NCBI GenBank assembly: GCA_937926215.1
Contig: CALEYA010000041.1
Span: 1 to 42,276 of the forward strand
Length of the DNA stretch: 42,276 nt
Reading direction: 5' to 3'
Source of the DNA: an uncultured Croceitalea sp.
Lineage (GTDB): Bacteria > Bacteroidota > Bacteroidia > Flavobacteriales > Flavobacteriaceae
Shown: one piece after another, positions 1 to 6,574 of the stretch
Position numbering within the stretch: the stretch's first letter is position 1
How the letters are laid out: each line of letters starts with the position of its first letter
The notes under the pieces: generated by a model
What the model saw: the letters and a program-made list of their open reading frames with translations, nothing else
Databases searched by the model: none
Told to the model about the DNA's origin: nothing
Position numbers and translations under genes: made by a program

Positions 1-320
1 GATAGCATTCCATCAAAACCCGTAAAGTCAAAAGACTGTATTCGTTCCTGAAGGGCTGCGGTATCATTATGGCCAAACAAACCTGCGATCAAAGGCAATC
101 GACCATTATTTATTTTTTTAGTAAAATCAAATACTTCGAGGCATTCCTTACGACTCAGTGTTATCGCTTCGCCAGTCGTTCCGAGTGAGACTAAGTAATC
201 CGCTCCTCCTGAAATACAGTGATTAATGATCCGCTCTAATGCGGGATAATCCACGGCTTTAGTAGACGTAAAAGGGGTAACTAAAGCAACTCCGGTTCCG
301 GAGAAATTGGTTGATATCAT
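1..320 (-). CDS. dapA: 4-hydroxy-tetrahydrodipicolinate synthase, N-terminal part (cut by window edge)
   Basis: Translating the minus strand from the ATG whose complement lies at 318-320 gives MISTNFSGTGVALVTPFT, then ISGGADYLVSLGTTGEAI and LPLIAGLFGHNDT. The early TPF and the GTTGE motif are typical of the DapA/NAL class I aldolase family, which condenses pyruvate with aspartate semialdehyde in lysine and diaminopimelate synthesis in the cytoplasm. About 106 codons are visible. The Schiff-base lysine lies beyond the edge, so another member of the family (for example N-acetylneuraminate lyase) cannot be strictly excluded. The start overlaps the stop of the upstream gene as ATGA, which implies translational coupling. 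The ORF track omits it because it is open at the edge. Confidence 0.9.
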   Translation of the reverse strand, partial: MISTNFSGTGVALVTPFTSTKAVDYPALERIINHCISGGADYLVSLGTTGEAITLSRKECLEVFDFTKKINNGRLPLIAGLFGHNDTAALQERIQSFDFTGFDGML

Positions 321-859
321 GCCCTGCTGCTATTCTTCAAACGGTTCAGAAAATAAGATACGTGTTTTACAAAAAAATCAAGATTAGGTTGACGAGAGGT
401 ATCAATCATCAAATCATAGCAATGTAATTTTTCAGAATATGGTCCTACCCGTAAATGTGCCTGAGACAAACCAGATACAAATTCAAGTGCGGGTTGCTGA
501 TCCAAGTATAAATTGATTAAAAAATCAAATGGCTGGTTGATAAAGCTGTTGATCGCTTCATCATTGGGATACTGAAACCAGTTAAGATCTTTTTTGGTAA
601 AATGCTTGAAAGCAAAATTTGAGTTTGGTTCATTTTCCTGTAGGAAAGCAAATAGCGTGACCTCTTTACCTTTGGTGGTCAGTTCTTCGGCGTATTGTCG
701 AACAATATTTCTGTGTTGAGGATCCGTAGCATCAAATAAAAGTCCGACCGTCCGTGCTTGTTCAAAGCTTACAGGATAACGGGTAATTTTACGTTGCTGG
801 ATTTTAGCTAGCAACGACTGATCGCGTTGGCTCGCTTTCCATTCATTAAAAATTCTCAT
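317..859 (-). CDS. DUF6913 family protein, coupled to dapA
   Basis: This is a 180-residue cytoplasmic-looking protein with no signal peptide or membrane segment. The centre reads like a Rossmann-type alpha/beta fold (TVGLLFDATD, then KEVTLFAFLQ, then FDFLINLYLD and HCYDLMID). I recognise it as the small flavobacterial family annotated DUF6913, which tends to sit directly before dapA; the family assignment is from memory. Its TGA overlaps the dapA ATG by four bases, so both are probably made from one mRNA. No enzymatic motif is visible and I assign no function. The ATG at 859 is kept because it opens on a plausible charged N-terminus (MRIFNEWKAS). Confidence 0.8.
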   Translation of the reverse strand: MRIFNEWKASQRDQSLLAKIQQRKITRYPVSFEQARTVGLLFDATDPQHRNIVRQYAEELTTKGKEVTLFAFLQENEPNSNFAFKHFTKKDLNWFQYPNDEAINSFINQPFDFLINLYLDQQPALEFVSGLSQAHLRVGPYSEKLHCYDLMIDTSRQPNLDFFVKHVSYFLNRLKNSSRA

Positions 860-931
860 AGTAATGGTGGTGATGGTTGTTATCTAAATTTGTAGGTTAG
901 ATTTCACCATTTTTTACACTGTACTTTTTTT

Positions 932-960
932 GTTGAAATGTTGAATCGTTGAAATGTTGA
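932..960. repeat. Short tandem repeat, two 13-bp copies
   Basis: GTTGAAATGTTGA occurs at 932-944 and again at 948-960 with a 3-bp spacer, giving a 16-bp period. It lies between the DUF6913 start and the accA 3' end, in the leader region of the DUF6913-dapA pair. Its role is unknown; it could be slippage-prone DNA or a phased binding site. Confidence 0.5.
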
Positions 961-1050
961 GAACAAATAGGTTTTCTCGATTCAACGACTTGCCAATTTA
1001 CAAAGAAAGACAGTTTTAAAATTCATAATTAAGCATGAACTTTAAGTATT

Positions 1051-1065
1051 GTGTATAGTATACAC
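1051..1065. promoter_or_regulatory. Perfect 15-bp palindrome, operator-like
   Basis: GTGTATAGTATACAC is a perfect inverted repeat of 7 bp on either side of one central G. It lies about 190 bp upstream of the DUF6913 start and about 45 bp past the accA stop, both on the minus strand. The symmetry and size suit a dimeric regulator site, but no neighbouring regulator points to it. Confidence 0.35.
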
Positions 1066-1080
1066 CAACGAAGCTCCTTC

Positions 1081-1109
1081 AACGATATTTTTTAAATAAC
1101 AATATCGTT
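1081..1109 (-). terminator. Inverted repeat at the accA stop, weak terminator candidate
   Basis: AACGATATT (1081-1089) is perfectly complementary to AATATCGTT (1101-1109) around an 11-base loop. The accA stop codon lies inside the stem. On the minus-strand transcript no clear U tract follows, so termination is uncertain; it may instead protect the mRNA 3' end. Confidence 0.35.
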
Positions 1110-2097
1110 ACTCCGCTGTTTTGGGTTCTACGATTGATTTTTCCTTCAATAAATCGTAGTGTCCCATTTGGCTATACTTATGAATACGTGCTTCGATGCG
1201 TGCATCTGGATCCATTTCCTGTAATTCGGCGATGGATTTTTTTAATTGTTTTTTCAACATTTTAACGGCTTCTTCTGGCGCTGAGTGTGCACCACCTGGT
1301 GGCTCTTTGACGATCCCGTCTATGAGGCCAAATTCGAGCATATGATCGGCCGTTAGTTTGAGTGCTTCGGCAGCTTGCTCTTTATAATCCCAGCTACGCC
1401 AAAGGATAGAAGAACAAGATTCCGGCGAAATAACCGAATACCAAGTATTTTCCATCATAAACACCTGATCACCCAATCCAATACCGATGGCTCCACCAGA
1501 AGCTCCTTCACCGATTACGGCACAGACGATCGGTACCCGTAGTTGCGCCATTTCAAAAAGATTACGTGCAATGGCTTCGGCCTGTCCACGTTCTTCCGCT
1601 TCTAGTCCTGGATAAGCTCCCGGTGTGTCGATGAGAGAAATGACCGGTAAGTTAAACCGCTCGGCCAATTTCATCAGACGGAGTGCTTTACGATACCCCT
1701 CGGGATTTGCCATTCCAAAATTACGAAACTGTCGCATTTTAGTATTGACGCCCTTTTGGTGTCCAATAAAAACAACGGATTGACCATCCAGGTTACCGAT
1801 ACCGCCCACGATGGCTTTATCATCTTTAAAATAGCGATCACCATGTAACTCAATAAACTTTTTAGACATCTCTTTAATGTAAAAGAGAGAATAAGGTCGC
1901 TCTGGATGACGAGAAAGCTGTACTTTCTGCCAACCAGTTAAGTTATTATAAATGGCTTTACGCTCACTTGTAATTTTATTTTCTAGTTCGGTGATCTTAT
2001 CAGATACATCGATATCACCAACTTCACCGACCTGCTTAATTTTATCAAGCTGTTGGTAAAGACTCTCTAGGGGTTTCTCAAATTCTAAAAACACCAT
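1108..2097 (-). CDS. accA: Acetyl-CoA carboxylase carboxyltransferase subunit alpha
   Basis: AccA pairs with AccD to move the carboxyl group from carboxybiotin to acetyl-CoA, giving malonyl-CoA, the first committed step of fatty acid synthesis. The 329 residues match the usual size of about 320. Family signatures are present throughout: the start [14 protein letters not shown], then [38 protein letters not shown], and the oxyanion-hole region [15 protein letters not shown] followed by [15 protein letters not shown]. The zinc ribbon belongs to AccD and is not expected here. The gene stands alone, with AT-rich gaps on both sides and no accD or biotin carboxylase nearby, as is common in Bacteroidota. 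Confidence 0.97.
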   Translation of the reverse strand: MVFLEFEKPLESLYQQLDKIKQVGEVGDIDVSDKITELENKITSERKAIYNNLTGWQKVQLSRHPERPYSLFYIKEMSKKFIELHGDRYFKDDKAIVGGIGNLDGQSVVFIGHQKGVNTKMRQFRNFGMANPEGYRKALRLMKLAERFNLPVISLIDTPGAYPGLEAEERGQAEAIARNLFEMAQLRVPIVCAVIGEGASGGAIGIGLGDQVFMMENTWYSVISPESCSSILWRSWDYKEQAAEALKLTADHMLEFGLIDGIVKEPPGGAHSAPEEAVKMLKKQLKKSIAELQEMDPDARIEARIHKYSQMGHYDLLKEKSIVEPKTAE

Positions 2098-2264
2098 AAC
2101 TCGAATGTTTTTTTTGGGTGTTGACTTCAGTAAAAAAGGTTAACTGATTACTCGTCTTTGCAATGTTTGTGCTATTTAGGACATATTAGGTCATACAAAG
2201 ATGGTAAAATCATTGGGATTGGCACCCTTTGCAGGAAACTTTTTTTATTTTTAGTGGTAAACTA

Positions 2265-2295
2265 TTGCATGTTTGGTAAAACAATTTTACATTTG
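2265..2295 (+). promoter_or_regulatory. Bacteroidota-type promoter for the tRNA-Asp region
   Basis: An exact TAnnTTTG -7 element (TACATTTG, 2288-2295) lies 20 bp downstream of a TTG (2265-2267), matching the -33/-7 arrangement of the Bacteroidota housekeeping sigma factor. Transcription would start near 2302 and cross the tRNA relic before the intact tRNA-Asp. It is the best promoter match I found in the window. Confidence 0.55.
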
Positions 2296-2372
2296 CATTC
2301 GCTGAAACGAAAATGTTCGTTTTTAGAAAGAAAATAATCATTAAGCTAGATAGCTTTTTAAATTAAAATATT

Positions 2373-2443
2373 GGTCTGGTAGTTCAGTTGGTTAGAATAC
2401 CTGTCCCGAATTTCTTCGGGAGGGTCGAAGGGTCGAGATCGTA
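2373..2443 (+). pseudogene. tRNA-Asp relic with a hairpin in place of the anticodon arm
   Basis: The first 31 bases of the functional tRNA-Asp (acceptor strand, D arm and the start of the anticodon stem) are present without a mismatch. Instead of the anticodon arm comes a hairpin, TCCCGAA TTTC TTCGGGA (2404-2421). After it the T-arm is only partly recognisable (GGTCG-AA-GGGTCGAG against GGTCG-CG-GGTTCGAG), and no 3' acceptor strand pairs with the 5' one. There is no GTC anticodon, so it cannot act as tRNA-Asp. It sits in the probable leader of the intact gene. Confidence 0.8.
2404..2421. repeat. Hairpin TCCCGAA-TTTC-TTCGGGA
   Basis: Seven perfectly paired bases flank a four-base loop. The hairpin sits exactly where the anticodon arm of the tRNA relic should be. 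A related, eroded form (CTCCC...CGGGAG) occurs at 38053-38072, which suggests a small dispersed palindrome family, though two weak copies are little evidence. Confidence 0.6.
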
Positions 2444-2475
2444 ACATTAGTTTAAGATAATTTTTTGAAAATATT

Positions 2476-2549
2476 GGTCTGGTAGTTCAGTTGGTTAGAA
2501 TACCTGCCTGTCACGCAGGGGGTCGCGGGTTCGAGTCCCGTCCAGACCG
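2476..2549 (+). tRNA. tRNA-Asp (GTC)
   Basis: The cloverleaf is complete. Acceptor strand GGTCTGG pairs with CCAGACC and G is the discriminator. The D arm is GTTC...GAAT, the anticodon arm is CCTGC-CTGTCAC-GCAGG with anticodon GTC, and the T arm has GGTTCGAGTCCC-type pairing. No CCA is encoded. A rho-independent terminator begins 9 bp downstream. Confidence 0.97.
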
Positions 2550-2557
2550 CAATTTGC

Positions 2558-2591
2558 AAGCCCTTCACAATTTTTGTGAAGGGCTTTTTTT
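2558..2591 (+). terminator. Rho-independent terminator of tRNA-Asp
   Basis: The stem AAGCCCTTCACAA pairs with TTGTGAAGGGCTT around a very short T-rich loop, and the 3' arm runs into an uninterrupted T tract. It lies just after the mature tRNA 3' end and is the strongest intrinsic terminator seen in the window. Confidence 0.9.
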
Positions 2592-2910
2592 GTGCCTGCT
2601 GTGAGATATTTGCCCAATTTTTGGAATCAATTTATTTTGAAAATTTGGTCCAAAAAGAAATTCCAATTCTATTTTTAGGGTTTAATGCTTAAAATCATAG
2701 TTTTTGAGCCGATTAGGAATCTTATTCGGCTCAAAAAAGTATAAAATTTGAGCCAAATACGCGAAATTCCTCCTGATAATTAGTATACGGATTGCTGAAG
2801 ATTTGATTAGGCTATAGAACTATGCAAAATGGTTAGAACCAGTACATGCTGCCCTAATTCAAAAAATTAGGATAAGCAATAGTTGATTTCTTTAAATTTT
2901 ATATATAAAT
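2592..2910. other. Intergenic stretch between tRNA-Asp and the toxin-antitoxin pair
   Basis: About 320 bp of AT-rich DNA without a convincing open frame. It contains one strong 12-bp inverted repeat (2701-2737, listed separately). No second copy of the tRNA 3' end and no integrase were seen, so nothing directly shows a tRNA-targeted island. Confidence 0.6.
2701..2737. repeat. Hairpin element A, 12-bp perfect stem
   Basis: TTTTTGAGCCGA (2701-2712) is perfectly complementary to TCGGCTCAAAAA (2726-2737) around a 13-base spacer. The core from AGCCGA to TCGGCT matches 19 of 25 bases of the element at 40798-40822. It lacks a gene immediately upstream on either strand apart from the already terminated tRNA, so it looks like an intergenic repeat rather than a needed terminator. 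Confidence 0.65.
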
Positions 2911-2937
2911 TGAACCATTATTAATACTATTGGTTCA
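2911..2937. promoter_or_regulatory. Inverted repeat just upstream of parD, probable autorepression operator
   Basis: TGAACCA (2911-2917) and TGGTTCA (2931-2937) form a perfect 7-bp inverted repeat whose right arm ends 2 bp before the antitoxin ATG. RHH antitoxins of the ParD type normally bind palindromes overlapping their own promoter, so position and symmetry fit an operator. The core promoter itself was not identified. Confidence 0.55.
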
Positions 2938-2939
2938 TT

Positions 2940-3191
2940 ATGGGCGTAATTAGAAAATCGATAACCTTTACGGAACAGCAAGATGCATATGTTAAAAGCC
3001 TGATAGAACAGGGCTTTTATACAAATGATAGTGAATATGTCAGGGATATTATCCGTAAAGACCAAGAGCGCAGAAAGCGTATCGTAGATTTGAATGAGGC
3101 GCTTACAGAGGGGATGGAGAGCGGACCATCCGATGCCACTATAGATAGCATCTGGGAAGAAGCCATAAATGAGCATAATGCCGGAGCATAG
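2940..3191 (+). CDS. parD: ParD-like ribbon-helix-helix antitoxin
   Basis: An 83-residue protein. The N-terminus GVIRKSITFTEQQDAYVKSL gives the beta strand and first helix of a ribbon-helix-helix DNA-binding domain. NDSEYVRDIIRKDQERR follows, the usual ParD/CC2985 pattern of a short helix and a charged linker. The acidic, probably disordered C-terminal half would wrap the toxin. It overlaps the downstream toxin gene by 14 bp (toxin start at 3178), typical of a coupled toxin-antitoxin operon. Antitoxins of this class neutralise the toxin by direct binding and repress the operon. The inverted repeat at 2911-2937 is the likely binding site. Confidence 0.88.
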   Translation: MGVIRKSITFTEQQDAYVKSLIEQGFYTNDSEYVRDIIRKDQERRKRIVDLNEALTEGMESGPSDATIDSIWEEAINEHNAGA

Positions 3192-3480
3192 TTATACAAT
3201 AAGTATAAAAGCTAGGGGCGATATTAAGTCCATTGCCAAATACACCATAAGGGAATTTGGGGAAAGTCAATCTTTTAAATATGCAAAAGGCCTAAAGCAG
3301 GTTTTAGGGCAGTTGGCAAATAATCCAGATTTGGGTAGGAGATATGTGGCCGTAAAAAACCAAATGCTCTTGAGGTACCGATATAAATCACATGTGATAT
3401 TTTATTATATCGATAACAAAGGAATTTTCATAGTTAGGGTTCTTAATGGTAAGATGTACTTTTCACAGCACTTCAAGTAA
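3178..3480 (+). CDS. parE: ParE/RelE-superfamily toxin
   Basis: A toxin of about 100 residues with the ParE pattern: YTISIKARGDIKSIAKYTIREFG at the N-terminus, ANNPDLGRRY in the middle, then LLRYRYKSHVIFYYID and IFIVRVLNG. ParE toxins poison DNA gyrase, while RelE relatives cut mRNA; the presence of a ParD-type partner and the GRRY/HVIFY signature favour ParE. The track starts at 3169, but the second ATG at 3178 (MPEHSYTISI) matches the family start better; both overlap the antitoxin. The pair lies just after tRNA-Asp, a common place for acquired modules. No phage or integrase gene was found with it. Confidence 0.87.
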   Translation: MPEHSYTISIKARGDIKSIAKYTIREFGESQSFKYAKGLKQVLGQLANNPDLGRRYVAVKNQMLLRYRYKSHVIFYYIDNKGIFIVRVLNGKMYFSQHFK

Positions 3481-3562
3481 AATTAAAACCTCGTCAAGAC
3501 CGTAAAAAGATTCTTGAAAACGAAGCTTTTTTGTAGATAAAACATAGGTTGTCATTACAAAA

Positions 3563-3652
3563 ATGGCAAAAAGTACTAAGGAGGGTTTTGTTAGTGGTAA
3601 AGCCCATCCTGTTTTTCAAGCAGTTTATAAATCTCCTGACCTAAAAAGCTAA
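3563..3652 (+). CDS. Candidate 29-residue small ORF
   Basis: ATG to TAA encodes MAKSTKEGFVSGKAHPVFQ followed by ten more residues, ending in DLKS. It is below the track's length limit. An in-frame TAG lies six codons upstream, so it is not the tail of a longer open frame unless a frameshift intervenes. The composition is protein-like (basic start, HPVFQ motif) but I do not recognise it. It sits between parE and a lipoprotein gene on the same strand. It may be a real small protein, a fragment of a lost gene, or chance. Confidence 0.3.
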   Translation: MAKSTKEGFVSGKAHPVFQAVYKSPDLKS

Positions 3653-3721
3653 TAAACTCTCAAAAAGCTTTTGGTACTTTTCAAAATCAAAGCAGTAAAC
3701 TCGATTGACCCAAAAACAGGT

Positions 3722-4378
3722 ATGAAAAAGCTGAATTATTTAAAATTCATTTTACTCTTAATTCTAATTTCCGGTTGTTCCTCAACCAAACTGGCAAACA
3801 CGTATAAATCTGAAAACTTCAGTTCAATAAAGGGCCAAAACATATTGGTCGTTTCCAGAACACCACAGGAAAAAGTAAGAAAAGCGTATGAACGGGAAAT
3901 ATCCAAACAGCTAAAAGCGCAGGGATTGAATGCAACCCCTAGTCATCTGATATTTCCGGATCTTCAACCCTTGACGGATAAAACCGTGGAAAGGATAGCT
4001 AGCACCATCGCCATGTTCAGGGATGAAGGTTTTGACATTCTGTTATTAACATCCCTTAAAGACGTCCAAGAACAAGAGGTTCTTAAAAGAGAAGAGGGTT
4101 ATGGTTCCCTATTGGATTATTACGGAAATAAATACCTTACACTTAAAGGGTATTATGACGATGTTTCCGCTCCACCGCGTTTGGAGCCAAGGGAATTGGA
4201 ACGGCAAGATACCTATGCCAATGAAATTACGTATGTGCTTGAAGCGGTTACCTATAATTTAGGTTTAGAAGAAGAAAAGAGATTGTTGTCCGTCATCACG
4301 GCAGAAATAACCAATCCGGATACTGGAAACGGCGTTCGTAAAGGATTTGCAAAAATTATCTCTAAAAACCTACAGTAA
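3722..4378 (+). CDS. Lipoprotein, member 1 of a three-copy family in this window
   Basis: The track begins at a TTG (3671), but the ATG at 3722 opens a textbook lipoprotein signal, MKKLNYLKFILLLILISGC, with lipobox ISGC followed by SSTK, so I use that start (218 residues). The mature part alternates strands and helices (ILVVSRTPQEKVRKAYEREI, then LKAQGLNA, FDILLLTSLKD, ITYVLEAVTYNL). It aligns well with the protein at 6983-7591 and more weakly with the one at 16495-17160. The layout resembles small lipoproteins with an alpha/beta anticodon-binding-like fold of the LpoB/CsgG type, but this is only an impression. The function is unknown; its neighbours are envelope proteins. Confidence 0.8.
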   Translation: MKKLNYLKFILLLILISGCSSTKLANTYKSENFSSIKGQNILVVSRTPQEKVRKAYEREISKQLKAQGLNATPSHLIFPDLQPLTDKTVERIASTIAMFRDEGFDILLLTSLKDVQEQEVLKREEGYGSLLDYYGNKYLTLKGYYDDVSAPPRLEPRELERQDTYANEITYVLEAVTYNLGLEEEKRLLSVITAEITNPDTGNGVRKGFAKIISKNLQ

Positions 4379-4482
4379 TAGTAGCGTTTTAGAAAACTAG
4401 TGCCATATCATACAGGTACTTCCGTTCCCCATTTAGAAGCATTGCTATCGGCTATTTATAAATTTAATGTAATACTAAGTTT

Positions 4483-4806
4483 ATGAAGCAAATGAATTTT
4501 ATCCCAAGGTTTTCAAGCTTGACCATATGCTTTATATCCCCTATGCTTTTCTATCTCACATTTTCAGAAGCAGTGGTGAAATCTCAAAGCATACTGGCCG
4601 TTATCGGAAACCCATACAACCCTAGTCAGCTTTATTTTGTAATGTTGGTCATGTTCCTTTTTATCATTAGGTTGCTATTGCATTTTGAAAAAGAGTTGAA
4701 GGCCACATCCTATCATAATGTTGCCCAAACTGGTCTTTCGTTCATTATTTCGGCAAATTTTATAGGCGTTATTGTTTCAGCTGCCTTGTTATTTCAATCT
4801 TTATAA
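4483..4806 (+). CDS. Small membrane protein, unknown
   Basis: A 107-residue protein with three apparent membrane segments: FSSLTICFISPMLFYLTF, QLYFVMLVMFLFIIRLLLHF and LSFIISANFIGVIVSAALLF. No motif is recognised. It lies 12 bp before the HtrA-like protease on the same strand, so the two are likely co-transcribed. It could be a membrane partner of the protease or of the lipoproteins on either side, but nothing in the sequence proves it. The hydrophobic pattern makes a real coding gene likely. Confidence 0.65.
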   Translation: MKQMNFIPRFSSLTICFISPMLFYLTFSEAVVKSQSILAVIGNPYNPSQLYFVMLVMFLFIIRLLLHFEKELKATSYHNVAQTGLSFIISANFIGVIVSAALLFQSL

Positions 4807-4818
4807 CCCCAAAACACA

Positions 4819-5856
4819 ATGAACTTTTTTAACGACTCTACCCAAGTTAGATATTTCCTACTGCTACTATTGGTTTTTTGTAGTCAAGCAATAGGCGCGC
4901 AAGATTTATCCGAACTTTATGAAAAGGTCAACCCATCAGTAGTTGTCATTCTTACTGAAGAGAAATCATTACAGCAAGTTGGGGGCTATAGCCAAATAGT
5001 AAGTTCAGAAGGTTTGGGTTCTGGATTTCTAATTTCAAAAACCCAAATATTGACCGCGGCCCATGTTGTCGATGTTGCAGAACGGGTTTTGGTCCAGTTC
5101 CACGACGGCGAAATCATTGGGGCTACCGTAACCTCAAGTTTTGACGAGCCTGATATTGCCTTGATCACGTTGGCATTTCCTAAAAAAGATGCGCAAGTGG
5201 TCACTTTAGGCGATTCGGATACCATAAAAATTGGGGAACAGGTTTTTGTTGTGGGTGCCCCATTTGGTTTGGCACATTCCTTATCATCAGGTTACATAAG
5301 CGGACGAATAAAAAATAAAAAATCCCAAAACCCATTTACCAATAGTGAGTATTTACAGACAGATGCGGCCATTAATACTGGGAATTCCGGTGGCCCTATG
5401 TTTAATTTAAAAGGCGAGGTTGTTGGGATCGTAAGTCATATCAAGACCATTACCGGAGGGTTTCAGGGTATTGGTTTTGCCGCTACGGCAAATATTGCAA
5501 AAGAGCTATTGCTAAAACGAACTATTCCATGGTCCGGCGCCGAGTTTTTTCCGCTTTCCAAAGATGCTTCCAAACTACTGAATGTTCCACAAAACAATGG
5601 TTTATTGGTGCAGCGTGTAGTGCGTTCTTCCCCCTATGGTAAGTTGGGGTTACGGGGCGGAACCGTAAAAGCGACTATAAATAAAACGGAAATACTGCTG
5701 GGAGGGGATGTTATTTTGGCCATTAACGGTATCCGTTTCGAGATGACCGATGAAGCGCTTAAAAAATTAGGTGATTATGCGGCTTCCGTTAAACCGGAAG
5801 CACCTATTGTTTTGGAGGTCCTTAGGGAGGGGAAAATCATTTCGTTATCCAATTGA
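4819..5856 (+). CDS. HtrA/Deg-like secreted serine protease with one PDZ domain
   Basis: 345 residues. A signal peptide (YFLLLLLVFCSQAIGAQ) is followed by a trypsin-like protease domain with all three catalytic residues visible: His82 in TAAHVV, Asp112 in DEPDIALI and Ser190 in NTGNSGGPMF. A C-terminal PDZ-like region follows (LLVQRVVRSSPYGKLGLRGG, then GGDVILAINGIRF). This matches periplasmic HtrA/DegS-type proteases that degrade or sense misfolded envelope proteins. Only one PDZ domain is present, unlike DegP with two, and there is no membrane anchor beyond the signal. It sits inside a run of secreted proteins and lipoproteins, suggesting envelope quality control. Confidence 0.9.
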   Translation: MNFFNDSTQVRYFLLLLLVFCSQAIGAQDLSELYEKVNPSVVVILTEEKSLQQVGGYSQIVSSEGLGSGFLISKTQILTAAHVVDVAERVLVQFHDGEIIGATVTSSFDEPDIALITLAFPKKDAQVVTLGDSDTIKIGEQVFVVGAPFGLAHSLSSGYISGRIKNKKSQNPFTNSEYLQTDAAINTGNSGGPMFNLKGEVVGIVSHIKTITGGFQGIGFAATANIAKELLLKRTIPWSGAEFFPLSKDASKLLNVPQNNGLLVQRVVRSSPYGKLGLRGGTVKATINKTEILLGGDVILAINGIRFEMTDEALKKLGDYAASVKPEAPIVLEVLREGKIISLSN

Positions 5857-5897
5857 ATACTTGATTACACGTACTACTAATCTTTAAAATCAGAATT

Positions 5898-6362
5898 ATG
5901 AAAAAATTGTTTTTTATCGGAATGCTGTTCATGGCCTGTGCCATTTACGCACAACAACAAGATGAAGTAGGGGTTCGCCGCACCATGGATTTGTTCTATG
6001 ACGGTTTTAATGAACGTGATTCCGTCAAAATTAAATTGGCGCTTGCCAAGGATATCACCTATCAAAAAGTAGAAGAAGTTTTTGGAAGCCAGGTTTTAAA
6101 AGATGCCGATTTATCCGAAGTGATGAAATCTATAGTGGCCATTCCAAAGACGACCAAGTTTGAATTAAAAATGGATAAGATCGTGATTAGTGCCAACGAT
6201 GGCCATATAGCCAATGTTTGGACGCAATCGCAGTTTTATCTTTACGGTACATATTACCAATGTGGATCCTCTTCGTTTCAATTGATAAAAAGAAACGGGG
6301 ATTGGAAAATCATTTCAATTTTAGACGATTATTCAAAAGAGAACTGTTTGGGACAGAAGTAA
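5898..6362 (+). CDS. Secreted NTF2-like (SnoaL-type) protein
   Basis: 154 residues. After a signal peptide (MKKLFFIGMLFMACAIYAQ) comes the pattern of the NTF2-like cone fold: VRRTMDLFYDGFNERDSVKIKLALAKDITY, then a long strand pair (FELKMDKIVISANDGHIANVWTQSQFYL), and the closing strands SSFQLIKRNGDWKIISILDD. Members of this superfamily range from enzymes to binding proteins; no catalytic residue can be named here, so the role stays open. It lies 41 bp after the HtrA gene on the same strand and could be part of the same transcript. Confidence 0.75.
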   Translation: MKKLFFIGMLFMACAIYAQQQDEVGVRRTMDLFYDGFNERDSVKIKLALAKDITYQKVEEVFGSQVLKDADLSEVMKSIVAIPKTTKFELKMDKIVISANDGHIANVWTQSQFYLYGTYYQCGSSSFQLIKRNGDWKIISILDDYSKENCLGQK

Positions 6363-6396
6363 ACCAAGAAAGCAAGCTTGGGGAAATGGGCATTTC

Positions 6397-6574
6397 ATGA
6401 GGAAATTACTGTGTTGCAACTGCTGTAGGTTTTTATGTTTTTTCAATGGCCCAGGTATACAGCACTAATGACAAAAGGATGGATATACGAACAGTTGGTG
6501 ACGCACTTACTTTCCAAGCAATAATCGCCATTAAATCAAATCCCTTTTTTATATTTAAGGTATGCGTATTTTGA
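6397..6574 (+). pseudogene. Possible frameshifted gene for a small secreted protein
   Basis: From the ATG at 6397 the frame reads MRKLL and then meets a one-base shift near 6412. In the next frame the sequence continues VATAVGFYVFSMAQ, a natural end to a signal peptide ending at Ala-Gln as in the neighbouring genes. VYSTNDKRMDIRTVGDALTF follows, and the frame ends in a TGA at 6572-6574. That TGA overlaps the ATG of the next gene as TGATG, the layout of coupled genes. The predicted product would be about 58 residues. It may be a decayed gene, a sequencing error or coincidence; no homologue is recognised. Confidence 0.4.

Larger units (their letters stand above)
2365..2506 (+). repeat. Exact 39-bp direct repeat, two copies 103 bp apart
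   Basis: Positions 2365-2403 and 2468-2506 are identical over 39 bp. The repeat includes 8 bp of flanking sequence (AAAATATT) before the tRNA start as well as the 5' part of the tRNA. Because the shared sequence extends outside the tRNA, a local duplication is a better explanation than independent tRNA capture. Confidence 0.85.

Noticed and set aside
2892-3199. Minus-strand ORFs of 94 and 60 residues over the toxin-antitoxin region
   Set aside because: The plus-strand ParD and ParE proteins fit known families; these antisense frames show nothing.
2476-3480. Integrative element inserted at tRNA-Asp
   Set aside because: No integrase, no second copy of the tRNA 3' end and no mobility genes were found; the upstream duplicate is of the 5' part, which is not the usual attachment pattern.
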